A stretch of 41,734 nucleotides of DNA from Bacteroidales bacterium. GTDB taxonomy: Bacteria; Bacteroidota; Bacteroidia; Bacteroidales; Muribaculaceae. The notes below the pieces were generated by a model. The model did no database searches, had not been told where the DNA came from, and saw only the letters and a list, made by a program, of their open reading frames with translations. Position 1 is the first letter of the stretch. Each line of letters opens with the position of its first letter. The stretch is taken from assembly GCA_900770215.1 (NCBI GenBank), contig CAAGJW010000029.1:1-41734 (forward strand). The letters are read 5' to 3'. The position numbers and the translations under genes were made by a program. Positions 32,989 to 41,714 of the stretch are shown here, one piece after another.

Positions 32989-34125
32989 ATGGCTGGACTT
33001 TATATTCACATCCCCTTTTGTGCTTCCAAGTGCATCTACTGCGACTTCTATTCCTTGGCTGGCAGCTCGCACGACGTGGGTCGCTATGTCGACGCTCTCG
33101 TGGCCGAGCTCAAACTCAGGCATCATGAGATTGACGAGCCGCTCACGACCTTGTACATAGGGGGCGGCACGCCGTCGCTGCTCCCGTTGAGTCAGTTTTC
33201 CAGGCTTGTCGATGCCTTGAGCCGTACAGTGCCTATGGGCGGGGTCGAGGAGTTCACGGTCGAGGTCAACCCCGACGATGTCACTGCCAGCTATGTCGCC
33301 CGGTTGAAAAGCCTTGGGGTGAACCGCATCAGCATGGGGGTGCAGAGCTTCGACGACCGTGACTTGCGCTTCATCAACCGCCGTCACACGGCACGGCAGG
33401 CCCTTGAGGCCGTGCATGCCATCGGGCAGGCAGGTGTGCACAATGTGAGCATTGATCTCATCTATGGCATCCCCGGCCAGACGCTCGACTCCTGGACTTG
33501 CACTGTAGACCAGGCCGTAGCCCTCGGCGTAGAGCACATTTCGGCCTACAGTCTCATGTACGAGCAGGGCACACGGCTGTGGGTGATGCGGCAAACCGGG
33601 AAGGTGACCGAGGTCGACGACGACACGTGTGTGGCCATGTACGATACCCTCGTCTCTCGCCTGCGCCTCGCGGGCTACGACCATTACGAGATATCCAATT
33701 TCGCCTTGCCAGGATATTGCTCCCGTCACAACTCCAGCTACTGGGACCTCACCCCCTATCTCGGGCTGGGCCCTGCCGCCCACAGCTACGACGGCCGAGT
33801 GCGCCGCTACAACCCGCCTCGCCTCAAGTCCTACTTGCACAGCCTGGAGGCGGGCAAGTGCGCCTTTGTTACCGAGACCGAGACCGACTGGCAACGCTAC
33901 GACGAGTATGTGATGCTGCGCTTGCGCACCGCTGCCGGCCTGTGTGTCGACGACATGAAAGCCAGGTTTGCCCCTTGTTATGTAGACTATTTCCTGAGCC
34001 ATGTGCACCCTCTGCTGGGCACGTCGATTGAAGAATGCGAGGGCAACCGGTACCGCATTCCCGAGTCGCGCATCATGGTTGCCGACGCCATTACTACCGA
34101 GCTGTTGTGGGACTCTCCCGAGTGA
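32989..34125 (+). CDS. hemW: HemW, radical SAM heme chaperone-like protein
   Basis: 378 residues. Radical SAM Cys triad C11-x3-C15-x2-C18 in HIPFCASKCIYCDFY, followed by YIGGGTPSLL (SAM binding), EFTVEVNPDD, RISMGVQSFDDRDLRFINRRH, SIDLIYGIPGQT and YEISNFALPGYCSRHN; these define the HemW branch rather than HemN. Often mis-named oxygen-independent coproporphyrinogen oxidase; HemW instead handles heme insertion into respiratory enzymes. The start is at 32989 (MAGLYIHIPFC), set by the promoter and by the motif distance. Confidence 0.93.
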   Translation: MAGLYIHIPFCASKCIYCDFYSLAGSSHDVGRYVDALVAELKLRHHEIDEPLTTLYIGGGTPSLLPLSQFSRLVDALSRTVPMGGVEEFTVEVNPDDVTASYVARLKSLGVNRISMGVQSFDDRDLRFINRRHTARQALEAVHAIGQAGVHNVSIDLIYGIPGQTLDSWTCTVDQAVALGVEHISAYSLMYEQGTRLWVMRQTGKVTEVDDDTCVAMYDTLVSRLRLAGYDHYEISNFALPGYCSRHNSSYWDLTPYLGLGPAAHSYDGRVRRYNPPRLKSYLHSLEAGKCAFVTETETDWQRYDEYVMLRLRTAAGLCVDDMKARFAPCYVDYFLSHVHPLLGTSIEECEGNRYRIPESRIMVADAITTELLWDSPE

Positions 34126-34363
34126 GGGCGCTCTGCCGTTGCTGTCCAATTCCAACCTTTCTCGGCAAATGTTAAATCGCTCTTGAAATTTTTTTAAATA
34201 AATTGTAGTAGAAATTTTTTGTTTTCACATTTAATTGTTAATTTTGTGCCCTAATGTTAAAACATGTGGGCCGTTGCTCATCTTGTGATAACACGGCGAT
34301 GTGGTGTAGACGCTCATGAGGGTCTATCGTTTTCTTGAATAAGGGTATTTATAGTTAAGGCGT
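34126..34363 (+). promoter_or_regulatory. Upstream region of rprX with promoter at 34219-34246
   Basis: TTTG (34218-34221) and TAATTTTG (34239-34246), spacing 17, slightly short of consensus. The leader is about 110 bases with no clear hairpin. Confidence 0.45.
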
Positions 34364-35890
34364 ATGAAAAAATCCACAATATGGCTATTGACCATCGTGA
34401 TGGCAGGCACCATCATGGGACTGCTCTATGTGCAGATTATGTACATGGAGAATATGGTCAAGATGCGCAACGACCAGTTTGGCGAGACGGTGAAGCGCAG
34501 CCTCTACGACGTGTCGTCGTCGCTCGAGCAGGACGAGACGCGCTATTATCTCGACCGCGACATCAGCGAGAGCGAGATGTCGATGTTCTCGGGCACGTCT
34601 GCGCAGGGTCAGGCCACCTTTGGCGAGAGCGGTGGCTACAGCATCGACAGCAACACGGCGGTGCCCAAGCTGGGCAATACCAAGCTCAACGTCTCGGCCT
34701 CGGCTGCACCCGAGGGCAACAAGTCGCTCGACTTTGACGCGCAGTACAAGAAAAAGCAAAACATTCTCAAGGGCCAGTACCTTTATCAAAAAGGACTGCT
34801 CAATGAGGTGATACTCTCCATACTCAACCAGGCCAGCGACCGCCCCATTGCCGAGCGTGCCGATTCGGCCACGGTCAACAGCTACATCAGGCAAGAGCTG
34901 CAAAGCAATGGCCTGAGACTGAAATATGAATATGCCTTGGTGAGTGCCACTGGCGGGGTGGTGTACAAGAGCGCGGGCTACAATGGAAGCAATGTAGCCG
35001 ATGTCTATAGTCAGGTACTCTTTCCCAACGACCCGTCAAGCAAGCAGCATGTGCTCAAGGTCACCTTCCCCAACAAGAGCGACTACATCTTCTCGTCGAT
35101 CAAGTTCATGATCCCGTCGTTTGCCTTTACATTCATCTTGATGTTTATCTTTATTTACACCATCGTGATGGCATTCAGGCAGAAAAAACTGAGTGAGATA
35201 AAGAACGACTTCATCAACAACATGACTCACGAGTTCAAAACCCCGATTTCTACGATATCGCTTGCTGCCCAGATGCTCAAAGACGACAGTGTGCTCAAGA
35301 GCCCGGCCATGCTCAAGCACGTGAGCACCGTCATCAACGACGAGACCAAGCGCCTGCGCTTCCAGGTCGAGAAAGTGCTTCAAATGTCGATGTTCGACCG
35401 CAAGAGTGCCACAATGCGTCTCGGCGAGGTCGATGCCAATGCCGTGATCGACAGCGTTGTGAGCACCTATAAAATTAAGGTGGAAAAATTTGGCGGCCAC
35501 ATCACCGCCAATCTCGATGCCGAGGACTCCATCGTCAATGTCGACGAGATGCACTTCACCAATGTCATCTTCAACTTGCTCGACAATGCCATCAAGTACC
35601 GGCGCGAAGGCGTGGAGCCCGAGTTGAGCGTGATGACACGCAACATAGGCGACGACACTCTGGAAATAAAGATAGCCGACAACGGCATCGGCATACGCAA
35701 AGAGGACTTGAAACGCATCTTTGAGAAGTTCTACCGTGTCTCGACCGGCAATCGCCACGACGTGAAGGGCTTCGGGTTGGGACTTGCCTATGTGAGCAAG
35801 ATGATATCCCTGTTCAAGGGCTCGATCAAGGTCGAAAGCGAGATCAACAAGGGTTCAACGTTTGTGATTACATTACCACTATTAAAATAA
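34364..35890 (+). CDS. rprX: Sensor histidine kinase RprX
   Basis: 508 residues. Membrane segment near 6-27, a ~220-residue periplasmic sensor region, second membrane segment near 249-271, then HisKA with FINNMTHEFKTPISTISLAAQML (phospho-accepting His H289) and HATPase with NVIFNLLDNAIKYR (N box), IADNGIGIRKED (G1) and KGFGLGLAYV (G2). It autophosphorylates and passes phosphate to RprY, encoded 7 bases downstream. RprX/RprY of Bacteroides was found through altered tetracycline response and is an envelope/oxidative stress-linked system. The sensor domain has no recognised ligand-binding fold. Confidence 0.92.
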   Translation: MKKSTIWLLTIVMAGTIMGLLYVQIMYMENMVKMRNDQFGETVKRSLYDVSSSLEQDETRYYLDRDISESEMSMFSGTSAQGQATFGESGGYSIDSNTAVPKLGNTKLNVSASAAPEGNKSLDFDAQYKKKQNILKGQYLYQKGLLNEVILSILNQASDRPIAERADSATVNSYIRQELQSNGLRLKYEYALVSATGGVVYKSAGYNGSNVADVYSQVLFPNDPSSKQHVLKVTFPNKSDYIFSSIKFMIPSFAFTFILMFIFIYTIVMAFRQKKLSEIKNDFINNMTHEFKTPISTISLAAQMLKDDSVLKSPAMLKHVSTVINDETKRLRFQVEKVLQMSMFDRKSATMRLGEVDANAVIDSVVSTYKIKVEKFGGHITANLDAEDSIVNVDEMHFTNVIFNLLDNAIKYRREGVEPELSVMTRNIGDDTLEIKIADNGIGIRKEDLKRIFEKFYRVSTGNRHDVKGFGLGLAYVSKMISLFKGSIKVESEINKGSTFVITLPLLK

Positions 35891-35897
35891 TAAAATT

Positions 35898-36602
35898 ATG
35901 GAAGAGAAATTAAGAATTCTGTTGTGCGAAGATGACGAGAATCTCGGCATGCTTCTGCGAGAATATCTGCAAGCAAAGGGCTACAATGCCGACTTGTTTG
36001 CCGATGGTGAAAGTGGCTACAAGGCCTTCTTGAAAGGCAAGTACGACATATGTGTGCTCGACATCATGATGCCCAAGAAAGACGGCTTCCAATTGGCACA
36101 GGAAATACGCACTGTCAACAGCGAGGTGCCCATCATTTTCCTGACCGCCAAATCGCTCAAGGAGGACATCCTCGAAGGCTTCAAGATTGGCGCCGACGAT
36201 TACATCACCAAGCCTTTCAGCATGGAGGAGCTCGTGATGCGCATCGAGGCCATCCTGCGCCGCGTAAAAGGCAAGAAAGGCAAAGAAATCACCATGTACA
36301 AGATTGGCAAGTTCACCTTCGACACCCAGAAGCAGGTGCTCATTGCCGACGACAAGCCCACCAAGCTCACCACCAAGGAGAGCGAGCTGTTGAGCCTACT
36401 GTGTGCCCACGTCAACGAGATACTCGAGCGTAACTTCGCGCTCAAGACCATCTGGATCGACGACAACTATTTCAACGCCCGTTCGATGGACGTCTATATC
36501 ACCAAGCTGCGCAAGCACCTCAAGGCCGATCCCAGCATCGAGATCATCAACATCCACGGCAAGGGCTACAAGCTCATCGCTCCCGATGCCGAGGCACAGT
36601 AG
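35898..36602 (+). CDS. rprY: Response regulator RprY (OmpR family)
   Basis: 234 residues. Receiver domain: LLCEDDENLG acidic pocket, phospho-acceptor D55 in VLDIMMPKKDG, FLTAKS (Thr switch) and YITKPFSMEEL (Lys). The C-terminal winged helix (about 130-228) has TKLTTKESELLSLLC, RSMDVYITKLRKHL and INIHGKGYKL, typical OmpR/PhoB DNA-binding features. Activated by RprX, it should act as a dimeric transcription factor. Its sequence is very close to the Bacteroides RprY pattern. An intrinsic terminator follows. Confidence 0.95.
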   Translation: MEEKLRILLCEDDENLGMLLREYLQAKGYNADLFADGESGYKAFLKGKYDICVLDIMMPKKDGFQLAQEIRTVNSEVPIIFLTAKSLKEDILEGFKIGADDYITKPFSMEELVMRIEAILRRVKGKKGKEITMYKIGKFTFDTQKQVLIADDKPTKLTTKESELLSLLCAHVNEILERNFALKTIWIDDNYFNARSMDVYITKLRKHLKADPSIEIINIHGKGYKLIAPDAEAQ

Positions 36603-36653
36603 CCGCATTTCGCACACCGGCTGTGCCCTTGGCAGTCCAGCAATCACAATTTT

Positions 36654-36689
36654 AATCGTGGCAACATCTTGGGTTGTCACGATTTTTTT
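36654..36689 (+). terminator. Intrinsic terminator of rprXY
   Basis: AATCGTG (36654-36660) pairs with CACGATT (36678-36684), extended inside by CAAC/GTTG; seven T follow. The -33 box of the next promoter lies within this hairpin. Confidence 0.85.
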
Positions 36690-36698
36690 ATACCTTTG
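36669..36698 (+). promoter_or_regulatory. Promoter of plsC, embedded in the rprXY terminator
   Basis: TTG (36669-36671), 19 bases, TACCTTTG (36691-36698). Leader about 57 bases. Confidence 0.65.
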
Positions 36699-36761
36699 TA
36701 CTATTGCAAGAAAATGCAGGCTTATTATCTTAATGCCGATTATTAAGAACAACTAAGAAAA

Positions 36762-37484
36762 ATGAAAATCCTCTTTGGTATATATCAGTGGTGCATAGCT
36801 TGCCCCATCATCATTGTCGCCACATTGCTCACGGCCATAGGCACGCTCATCTTGGCCCCTTTCGACAAGACCTATTTCGGCTATTACGTTCCCAAGTGGT
36901 GGGCCAGGCTGTGGTGCTGGCTATTCTTTGTCAAGGTCGAGGTAAAAGGTCGTGACAAAATCGACCGCAACACCAGCTACATCTTTGTTGCCAACCACCA
37001 GGGGGCCTACGACATCTTCTCCATCTATGGTTTCCTGGGGCACAATTTCAGGTGGATGATGCGCAAGGGCCTCACCAACATTCCGCTCGTGGGATGGGCC
37101 TGCGAGGCTGCCGGCCACATCATGGTCGACCACCACAACAATACTGCCCTGAAGAAAACAATGGCCGATGCCGAGAAGCGACTGCGCGACGGCTTCTCGC
37201 TTGTGGTCTTCCCCGAGGGCCGCCGCACCGACACTGGCAAGATGGGCCGCTTCAAGAGCGGTGCCTTCAAGCTTGCAGCCGAGTTCAACTTGCCCGTAGT
37301 GCCCATCACCATCGACGGCAGCTATCAGGTGATGCCGCGTTCCACCTTCAATATCAAGCCCGGCACCATTGTCCTCACCATGCACGAACCCATCGAGCCC
37401 GCCCGCAGCCAGCTCGATGCCAAGGCACTTGCACAGGAGTGCTATGATATCATCCACGACGACCTGCCCAAGTCGATGCAGTGA
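36762..37484 (+). CDS. plsC: 1-acyl-sn-glycerol-3-phosphate acyltransferase
   Basis: 240 residues. N-terminal hydrophobic segment (about 8-33), then the acyltransferase motifs: NHQGAYD (H79-x4-D84), RKGLTNIPLVGW, FPEGRRTDTGKMGRFKSGAF (E152-G153), VVPITIDGSY. It acylates lysophosphatidate at the inner membrane to give phosphatidate, the precursor of all phospholipids. A related lipid acyltransferase (for example for ornithine or serine lipids) cannot be excluded. The unknown gene at 37522 follows after 37 bases. Confidence 0.9.
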   Translation: MKILFGIYQWCIACPIIIVATLLTAIGTLILAPFDKTYFGYYVPKWWARLWCWLFFVKVEVKGRDKIDRNTSYIFVANHQGAYDIFSIYGFLGHNFRWMMRKGLTNIPLVGWACEAAGHIMVDHHNNTALKKTMADAEKRLRDGFSLVVFPEGRRTDTGKMGRFKSGAFKLAAEFNLPVVPITIDGSYQVMPRSTFNIKPGTIVLTMHEPIEPARSQLDAKALAQECYDIIHDDLPKSMQ

Positions 37485-37521
37485 AACTCCTTTATTTGCA
37501 CTAAAAACATAGACAGAAATT

Positions 37522-38193
37522 ATGACAAAACTTGAAATGCTATACCAGACGCTTCAAAACATGAGGGAGTTGGGCATTGAGATTGACAGCGACTTGTTGA
37601 TGCAAACCGGCAGACTGGAGGAGAAGCTCATCAAGGAAGAAGTTTTGCCTTCGCTCACTGCCGACATTGCGCCAAAACTTGCCAAGATACGTCGCGACCT
37701 TGTACTCGTTGTAGAATATCATCCAGGGCATCCATTGAGTGTCGCCCTCTCCCGTAAAGCAAAAATAAGCGAGATTATCGATGCCAAGACGTTGACCCCC
37801 AAAGTGAACAAGCCGCTATCGAGCGAAGTGAAGCCCGAGGCAGGTGCTCCCCACGATCCTGTGAAGCACGTTGAAAACCCTACTCAGGGTTTGCGTGTCA
37901 TTTTCCCCGATGGAACGGTGGTGTGGCATGCGACGGCGATCAACACATTTATTGCTGCCTTGCGCCATATAGGGTTGGAACGTGTATCGCAAGTGGGCAT
38001 CATGCATAGCGGCTACAACCTTGTGAGCAAGACTCCACGCCCCGTCACCCCGGGCCGGGTGTGGCAACACGAGGTGGATGGCTGGTATGTGTTCTCCAAC
38101 ACCAACAACAGGACCAAAGTCGACGACCTTGAGCGCATCTCCCGCTACTACAAGCTGGGATTGAAGATAACCTGTTGCAAGCCTGCAAGGTGA
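37522..38193 (+). CDS. Uncharacterised protein
   Basis: 223 residues, soluble, no signal or membrane segment. I do not recognise the family. Two parts are visible: an N-terminal helical region (1-55) that leads into RDLVLVVEYHPGHPLSVALSRKAKI (58-82), a linker rich in Pro/Glu/Lys (about 85-120), and a C-terminal region (122-223) with LRVIFPDGTVVWHATAINTF, ALRHIGLERV, MHSGYNLVSKT, GRVWQHEVDGWYVFSNTNN and LERISRYYKLGL. The C-terminal pattern of a helix followed by Trp/Tyr-rich strands could be a small nucleic-acid-binding or accessory domain of restriction-type proteins, but that is a guess. Probably co-transcribed with plsC; no promoter of its own. Confidence 0.7.
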   Translation: MTKLEMLYQTLQNMRELGIEIDSDLLMQTGRLEEKLIKEEVLPSLTADIAPKLAKIRRDLVLVVEYHPGHPLSVALSRKAKISEIIDAKTLTPKVNKPLSSEVKPEAGAPHDPVKHVENPTQGLRVIFPDGTVVWHATAINTFIAALRHIGLERVSQVGIMHSGYNLVSKTPRPVTPGRVWQHEVDGWYVFSNTNNRTKVDDLERISRYYKLGLKITCCKPAR

Positions 38194-38280
38194 GTGCTCT
38201 GTTGCTGCTTGTTTTGCAGTGGGCTCTGCTCCTTGTCATAGCATTATTCAAAAATAAATCTGAAAAAATGAGCCAGAATT

Positions 38281-38311
38281 TTTGCAGGTATCAAAAAAAG
38301 CGTTACCTTTG
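38281..38311 (+). promoter_or_regulatory. Consensus promoter of tRNA-Gln
   Basis: TTTG (38281-38284), 19 bases, TACCTTTG (38304-38311). Exact consensus. Predicted start about 10 bases before the tRNA 5' end. Confidence 0.8.
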
Positions 38312-38327
38312 CAACGCATTTGGGAAT

Positions 38328-38398
38328 TGTCCTGTGGTGTAATGGTAGCACATCGGATTCTGGTTCCGCTTGCGAGGGTTCGAATCCTTCCAGGACAA
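38328..38398 (+). tRNA. tRNA-Gln (anticodon CUG)
   Basis: 71 bases. Acceptor TGTCCTG/CAGGACA with discriminator A, D arm GTGT/GCAC, anticodon arm CGGA/TCCG with loop TTCTGGT (anticodon CTG, reads CAG), T arm GAGGG/CCTTC with TTCGAAT. CCA is not encoded. The first acceptor pair U-A is typical of bacterial tRNA-Gln. Confidence 0.95.
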
Positions 38399-38405
38399 CA
38401 ACATG

Positions 38406-38439
38406 AAAGTGGCTACAACGTGTGGTCACTTTTTATTTT
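38406..38439 (+). terminator. Weak intrinsic terminator between tRNA-Gln and rpsP
   Basis: AAAGTG-GC (38406-38413) pairs with GT-CACTTT (38425-38432), followed by TTATTTT. A short stem, so readthrough into rpsP, 35 bases on, is plausible. Confidence 0.6.
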
Positions 38440-38473
38440 AAAAAACAATTTAAACTTAATTTTATTTTTTACA

Positions 38474-39052
38474 ATGGCAACTAAAATCAGATTACAACGT
38501 CATGGCCACAAGGACTATGCGTTCTATCCAATTGTCGTAGCCGATAGCAGGGCACCACGAGATGGTAGATTTATTGAGAGGATTGGTTCTTATAACCCTA
38601 ACACTAATCCTGCTACAATAAGTTTAAATTTCGACCGAGCACTCTACTGGGTCAACTGCGGCGCAATCCCCACCGACACTGTGCGCAACATCCTCTCGCG
38701 CGAGGGTGTTATGCTCATGAAGCACCTCCAGGGCGGCGTGAAGAAGGGCGCCTTCGACGAGGCAGAGGCTCAAAAGCGTTTCGAGGCTTGGAAAGCTCAG
38801 AAGGATGCCAAGATTTCGGCAGCCAAGAACCAAGCTATTGAGGCTAAGAAAGCCGACAACAAGAAACGTCTTGACGAGGAAGCTAAGAAGAACGAGGCCA
38901 AGGCCGAGGCCGTTGCTAAGAAGAAGGCCGAGATTGCAGCTGCCAAGGCTGCTGCCGAGGCCGAGGCTGCTAAGGCTGCTCAAGAGGCCGCCGAGGCTGC
39001 CAAGCAAGATGAGCAGGCTCCTGCTGCCGAGGACGCTCCTGCCGAGGCTTAA
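38474..39052 (+). CDS. rpsP: 30S ribosomal protein S16 with long C-terminal tail
   Basis: 192 residues. The first ~80 are the conserved S16 core: ATKIRLQRHGHKDYAFYPIVVADSR, RDGRFIERIGSYNPNT, FDRALYWVNCGAIPTDTVRNIL. From about 110 to the end is a low-complexity Ala/Lys/Glu tail (KKAEIAAAKAAAEAEAAKAAQ), predicted as one long helix and ending in an acidic stretch. Such tails are usual in Bacteroidota S16. The start at 38474 is set by homology; the same frame opens at 38282 across the tRNA and is spurious. An AT-rich leader follows the tRNA-Gln gene. Confidence 0.96.
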   Translation: MATKIRLQRHGHKDYAFYPIVVADSRAPRDGRFIERIGSYNPNTNPATISLNFDRALYWVNCGAIPTDTVRNILSREGVMLMKHLQGGVKKGAFDEAEAQKRFEAWKAQKDAKISAAKNQAIEAKKADNKKRLDEEAKKNEAKAEAVAKKKAEIAAAKAAAEAEAAKAAQEAAEAAKQDEQAPAAEDAPAEA

Positions 39053-39075
39053 GCTCTCATTTTGGTTAACAACAC

Positions 39076-39120
39076 AAAGCGTTGATTGCGCAACTCTGCA
39101 ATCAGCGCTTTTTCTTTTTT
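39076..39120 (+). terminator. Intrinsic terminator of rpsP
   Basis: AAAGCG-TTGATTGC (39076-39089) pairs with GCAATCAGCGCTTT (39098-39111), then TTCTTTTTT. Strong stem plus U-tract. Confidence 0.85.
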
Positions 39121-39233
39121 TGTGAAATTTTCTCCTGCGCTTTCTACCCATCGCGGGGGAAAAACAGTGAAGTCTCGTGACGTTAATTTGCGTTAATGTG
39201 TAACTCGCTATACCACTTTGGAAAAAGAATTAG

Positions 39234-39241
39234 TACCTTTG
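39234..39241 (+). promoter_or_regulatory. -7 box of the malic enzyme promoter
   Basis: TACCTTTG matches TAnnTTTG; the nearest TTTG is 13 bases upstream, too close for a standard -33. Leader about 41 bases. Confidence 0.45.
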
Positions 39242-39288
39242 TAAGGTAGTTTATTTAGTATTCCACGTGTAACAATTCTATATCAACA

Positions 39289-41580
39289 ATGACGACAAAA
39301 GTAACCAAAAAGATGGCTCTCGACTATCATCACCTCGATGACAAGCCGGGCAAAATCAGTGTGACGCCTACCAAGCCGTATCAGACTTCCGAAGATCTCT
39401 CGCTGGCTTATTCCCCAGGCGTGGCTTATCCTTGCCTCGAGATCCAGGCCCATCCCGACGACGTGTTCAAGTACACCAACAAGGGCAACCTTGTGGGTGT
39501 CGTGAGCAACGGCACCGCAGTGCTTGGTCTGGGCAACATCGGCGCCATGGCCGGCAAGCCGGTGATGGAGGGCAAAGCGTTGCTGTTTAAGATATTTGCT
39601 GGCCTCGACAGCTTCGATATCGAGGTCGATGAGAAAGATCCCGAGAAATTCATTGCTGCCGTCAAGGCCATTTCTCCCACCTTCGGCGGCATCAACCTTG
39701 AGGATATCAAGGCTCCCGAGTGCTTTGAGATCGAGCGACGCCTTAAGGCCGAGTGCGACATCCCTGTCATGCACGACGACCAGCACGGCACTGCCATCAT
39801 CTCAGGGGCAGGCCTCATCAACGCTCTTGATATCCAAGGCAAGAAGGCAAGCGACATCAAGCTCGTGGTCAACGGTGCAGGTGCCGCAGCAATATGCTGC
39901 ACGCGTCTCTACATGGAACTGGGCGTGAAGAAGGAGAACATCGTGATGTGCGACAGCAAGGGCGTCATCACCACCCGTCGCACCAACCTCAATCCCCAAA
40001 AGCAGGAGTTTGCCACCTCTCGCGACATCACTACACTGGCCGAGGCCATGAAAGGCGCCGATGTCTTCCTGGGTCTCTCGGTCGCCGATGTGGTCACTCC
40101 CGAGATGGTGCAGTCGATGGCCGACAAGCCCATCGTCTTTGCCCTGGCCAATCCTAATCCCGAAATCTCCTACGACAAGGCAATGAAGTCGCGCAAAGAC
40201 TTGATTTATGCCACAGGCCGCAGCGACTATCCCAACCAAATCAACAATGTGCTCGGCTTCCCCTACATCTTCCGTGGCGCTATCGACTGCTCGGCCACCG
40301 AGATCAATGTCCCCATGGAGCTTGCCGCCGTACATGCCATTGCCGAGCTTGCACGCAAGAATGTGCCCCCCATCGTCAATGCCGCCTATCACATGAACAA
40401 AATCAAGTACGGTCCCAAGTATATTCTGCCCAAGGCTATGGACCCCCGCTTGATCACCGAGGTCTCGATTGCTGTGGCCAAGGCTGCTGCCGAGTCGGGC
40501 GTGGCCAAGCGACCCATCGACGACTACGATGCCTACAAGAAGGAGCTGCGTCAGCTCATGGGATATGACAACAAGCTCATGCGCCGCTTCACCGAGGAGG
40601 CACAGCGCTCTCCCAAGAGGGTGGTATTTGCCCAAGCCAACACCGACAATATGCTGCAAGCTGCTGTGCAGGCTAAGGAAAATGGCATATGCATCCCAAT
40701 CTTGTTGGGCAACAAGGAGATGATTACCAAGCGTGCAAAACGCCTCAATATCAGCATCGACAGCATCGAGATCGTGAATCCCCGTCACGACAACCAAGCC
40801 GACCGCCGCCACCTCTATGCCTCCAAGCACATGGAGAAGAACCAGCGCAATGGCATCAACCTGGCCGAGGCCGAGGAGAAGATGCTCGACCGCAACTACT
40901 TTGGCATGATGATGGTTGAGAACAACGAGGCCGATGCCTTCATCACTGGCATGTATGCCGGCGGCGGCAATACCGTCAGGATTGCCAAGGAGGTGGTTGG
41001 CATAAAGCCTGGTTTTTCCCATTTTGCCACCATGCACATTCTCAACACCCGGCATGGGGCCCTTTTTATCGCCGATACCTCGATCAATCACGAGAACGAC
41101 ACCGAGACACTGGTCGACATCACACGCCTCACTCATCAGGCTGTGAAAAACTATGCCCACTACCCTGTGATGGCAATGATATCCTATAGCAACTTCGGCT
41201 CCAACCCCGAGCACGGCCCCATCGAGCTGCATCACGCCATCGATATCCTGCACCGCGAGAATCCCGAAATCACAGTCGACGGCGAAATGCAGGTGCAGTA
41301 TGCCCTCGACCGTGAGTTGCGCGATCGTTCTTTCCCCTTCAACACGCTCAAGGGCAAGGAGGTGAACACGCTCATCTTCCCCAACCTGAGTGCCGCCAAC
41401 ACCGTCTACCAGATGCTGGCCAAGGCAGGTGCTGCCGAGGCTATTGGCCCCATTCAGATAGGCTTGAACCGTCCCATCCACTTCACCAGCATCGACGCTC
41501 CCGTGCGCGACATCGTCAACCTCACCGTAATGGCAGTGATCGATGCCAACGTCTACGAGAAGCTGCATGCCGCCAAGTAG
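39289..41580 (+). CDS. maeB: NADP-dependent malic enzyme with C-terminal phosphotransacetylase-like domain
   Basis: 763 residues, the MaeB double-domain length. N-terminal malic enzyme (about 1-430): SEDLSLAYSPGVAYPCLEI, VLGLGNIGAMAGKPVMEGK, HDDQHGTAIISGAGL, VVNGAGAAAICCTRLY (NADP site) and FALANPNPEISYDKA. C-terminal phosphotransacetylase-like domain (about 440-763): RVVFAQANTDNMLQAA, FGMMMVENNEADAFITGMYAGGGNTVR, FPNLSAANTVYQML; in MaeB it is a regulatory domain (acetyl-CoA sensing) and not an active enzyme. It decarboxylates malate to pyruvate, giving NADPH in the cytosol. Single gene, with a terminator after it. Confidence 0.95.
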   Translation: MTTKVTKKMALDYHHLDDKPGKISVTPTKPYQTSEDLSLAYSPGVAYPCLEIQAHPDDVFKYTNKGNLVGVVSNGTAVLGLGNIGAMAGKPVMEGKALLFKIFAGLDSFDIEVDEKDPEKFIAAVKAISPTFGGINLEDIKAPECFEIERRLKAECDIPVMHDDQHGTAIISGAGLINALDIQGKKASDIKLVVNGAGAAAICCTRLYMELGVKKENIVMCDSKGVITTRRTNLNPQKQEFATSRDITTLAEAMKGADVFLGLSVADVVTPEMVQSMADKPIVFALANPNPEISYDKAMKSRKDLIYATGRSDYPNQINNVLGFPYIFRGAIDCSATEINVPMELAAVHAIAELARKNVPPIVNAAYHMNKIKYGPKYILPKAMDPRLITEVSIAVAKAAAESGVAKRPIDDYDAYKKELRQLMGYDNKLMRRFTEEAQRSPKRVVFAQANTDNMLQAAVQAKENGICIPILLGNKEMITKRAKRLNISIDSIEIVNPRHDNQADRRHLYASKHMEKNQRNGINLAEAEEKMLDRNYFGMMMVENNEADAFITGMYAGGGNTVRIAKEVVGIKPGFSHFATMHILNTRHGALFIADTSINHENDTETLVDITRLTHQAVKNYAHYPVMAMISYSNFGSNPEHGPIELHHAIDILHRENPEITVDGEMQVQYALDRELRDRSFPFNTLKGKEVNTLIFPNLSAANTVYQMLAKAGAAEAIGPIQIGLNRPIHFTSIDAPVRDIVNLTVMAVIDANVYEKLHAAK

Positions 41581-41615
41581 GGCTAATTATTTTTAACACA
41601 CACACACAAGACAGA

Positions 41616-41645
41616 AGCCGTGACCCACCGTGGTTGCGGCTTTTT
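41616..41645 (+). terminator. Probable terminator of maeB
   Basis: AGCCG (41616-41620) pairs with CGGCT (41637-41641), the stem extended by ACC/GGT-type pairs; TTTTT follows. Confidence 0.7.
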
Positions 41646-41681
41646 CGTAACCATCCGAAAAGAGCCGTCTTGCTGATGTGC

Positions 41682-41714
41682 AAAAAAAATCTCGCGGGAT
41701 TACTCGCGAGATTT
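41682..41714 (-). terminator. Terminator for a minus-strand gene beyond the window
   Basis: AAATCTCGCG (41687-41696) pairs with CGCGAGATTT (41705-41714); on the minus strand eight T follow. It implies a converging gene ending just right of the window. Confidence 0.75.

Noticed and set aside
39802..41568. 588-codon open frame antisense to maeB
   Set aside because: Shadow of a GC-biased gene; composition is typical of antisense frames (His/Val/Gly-rich) and there are no motifs.
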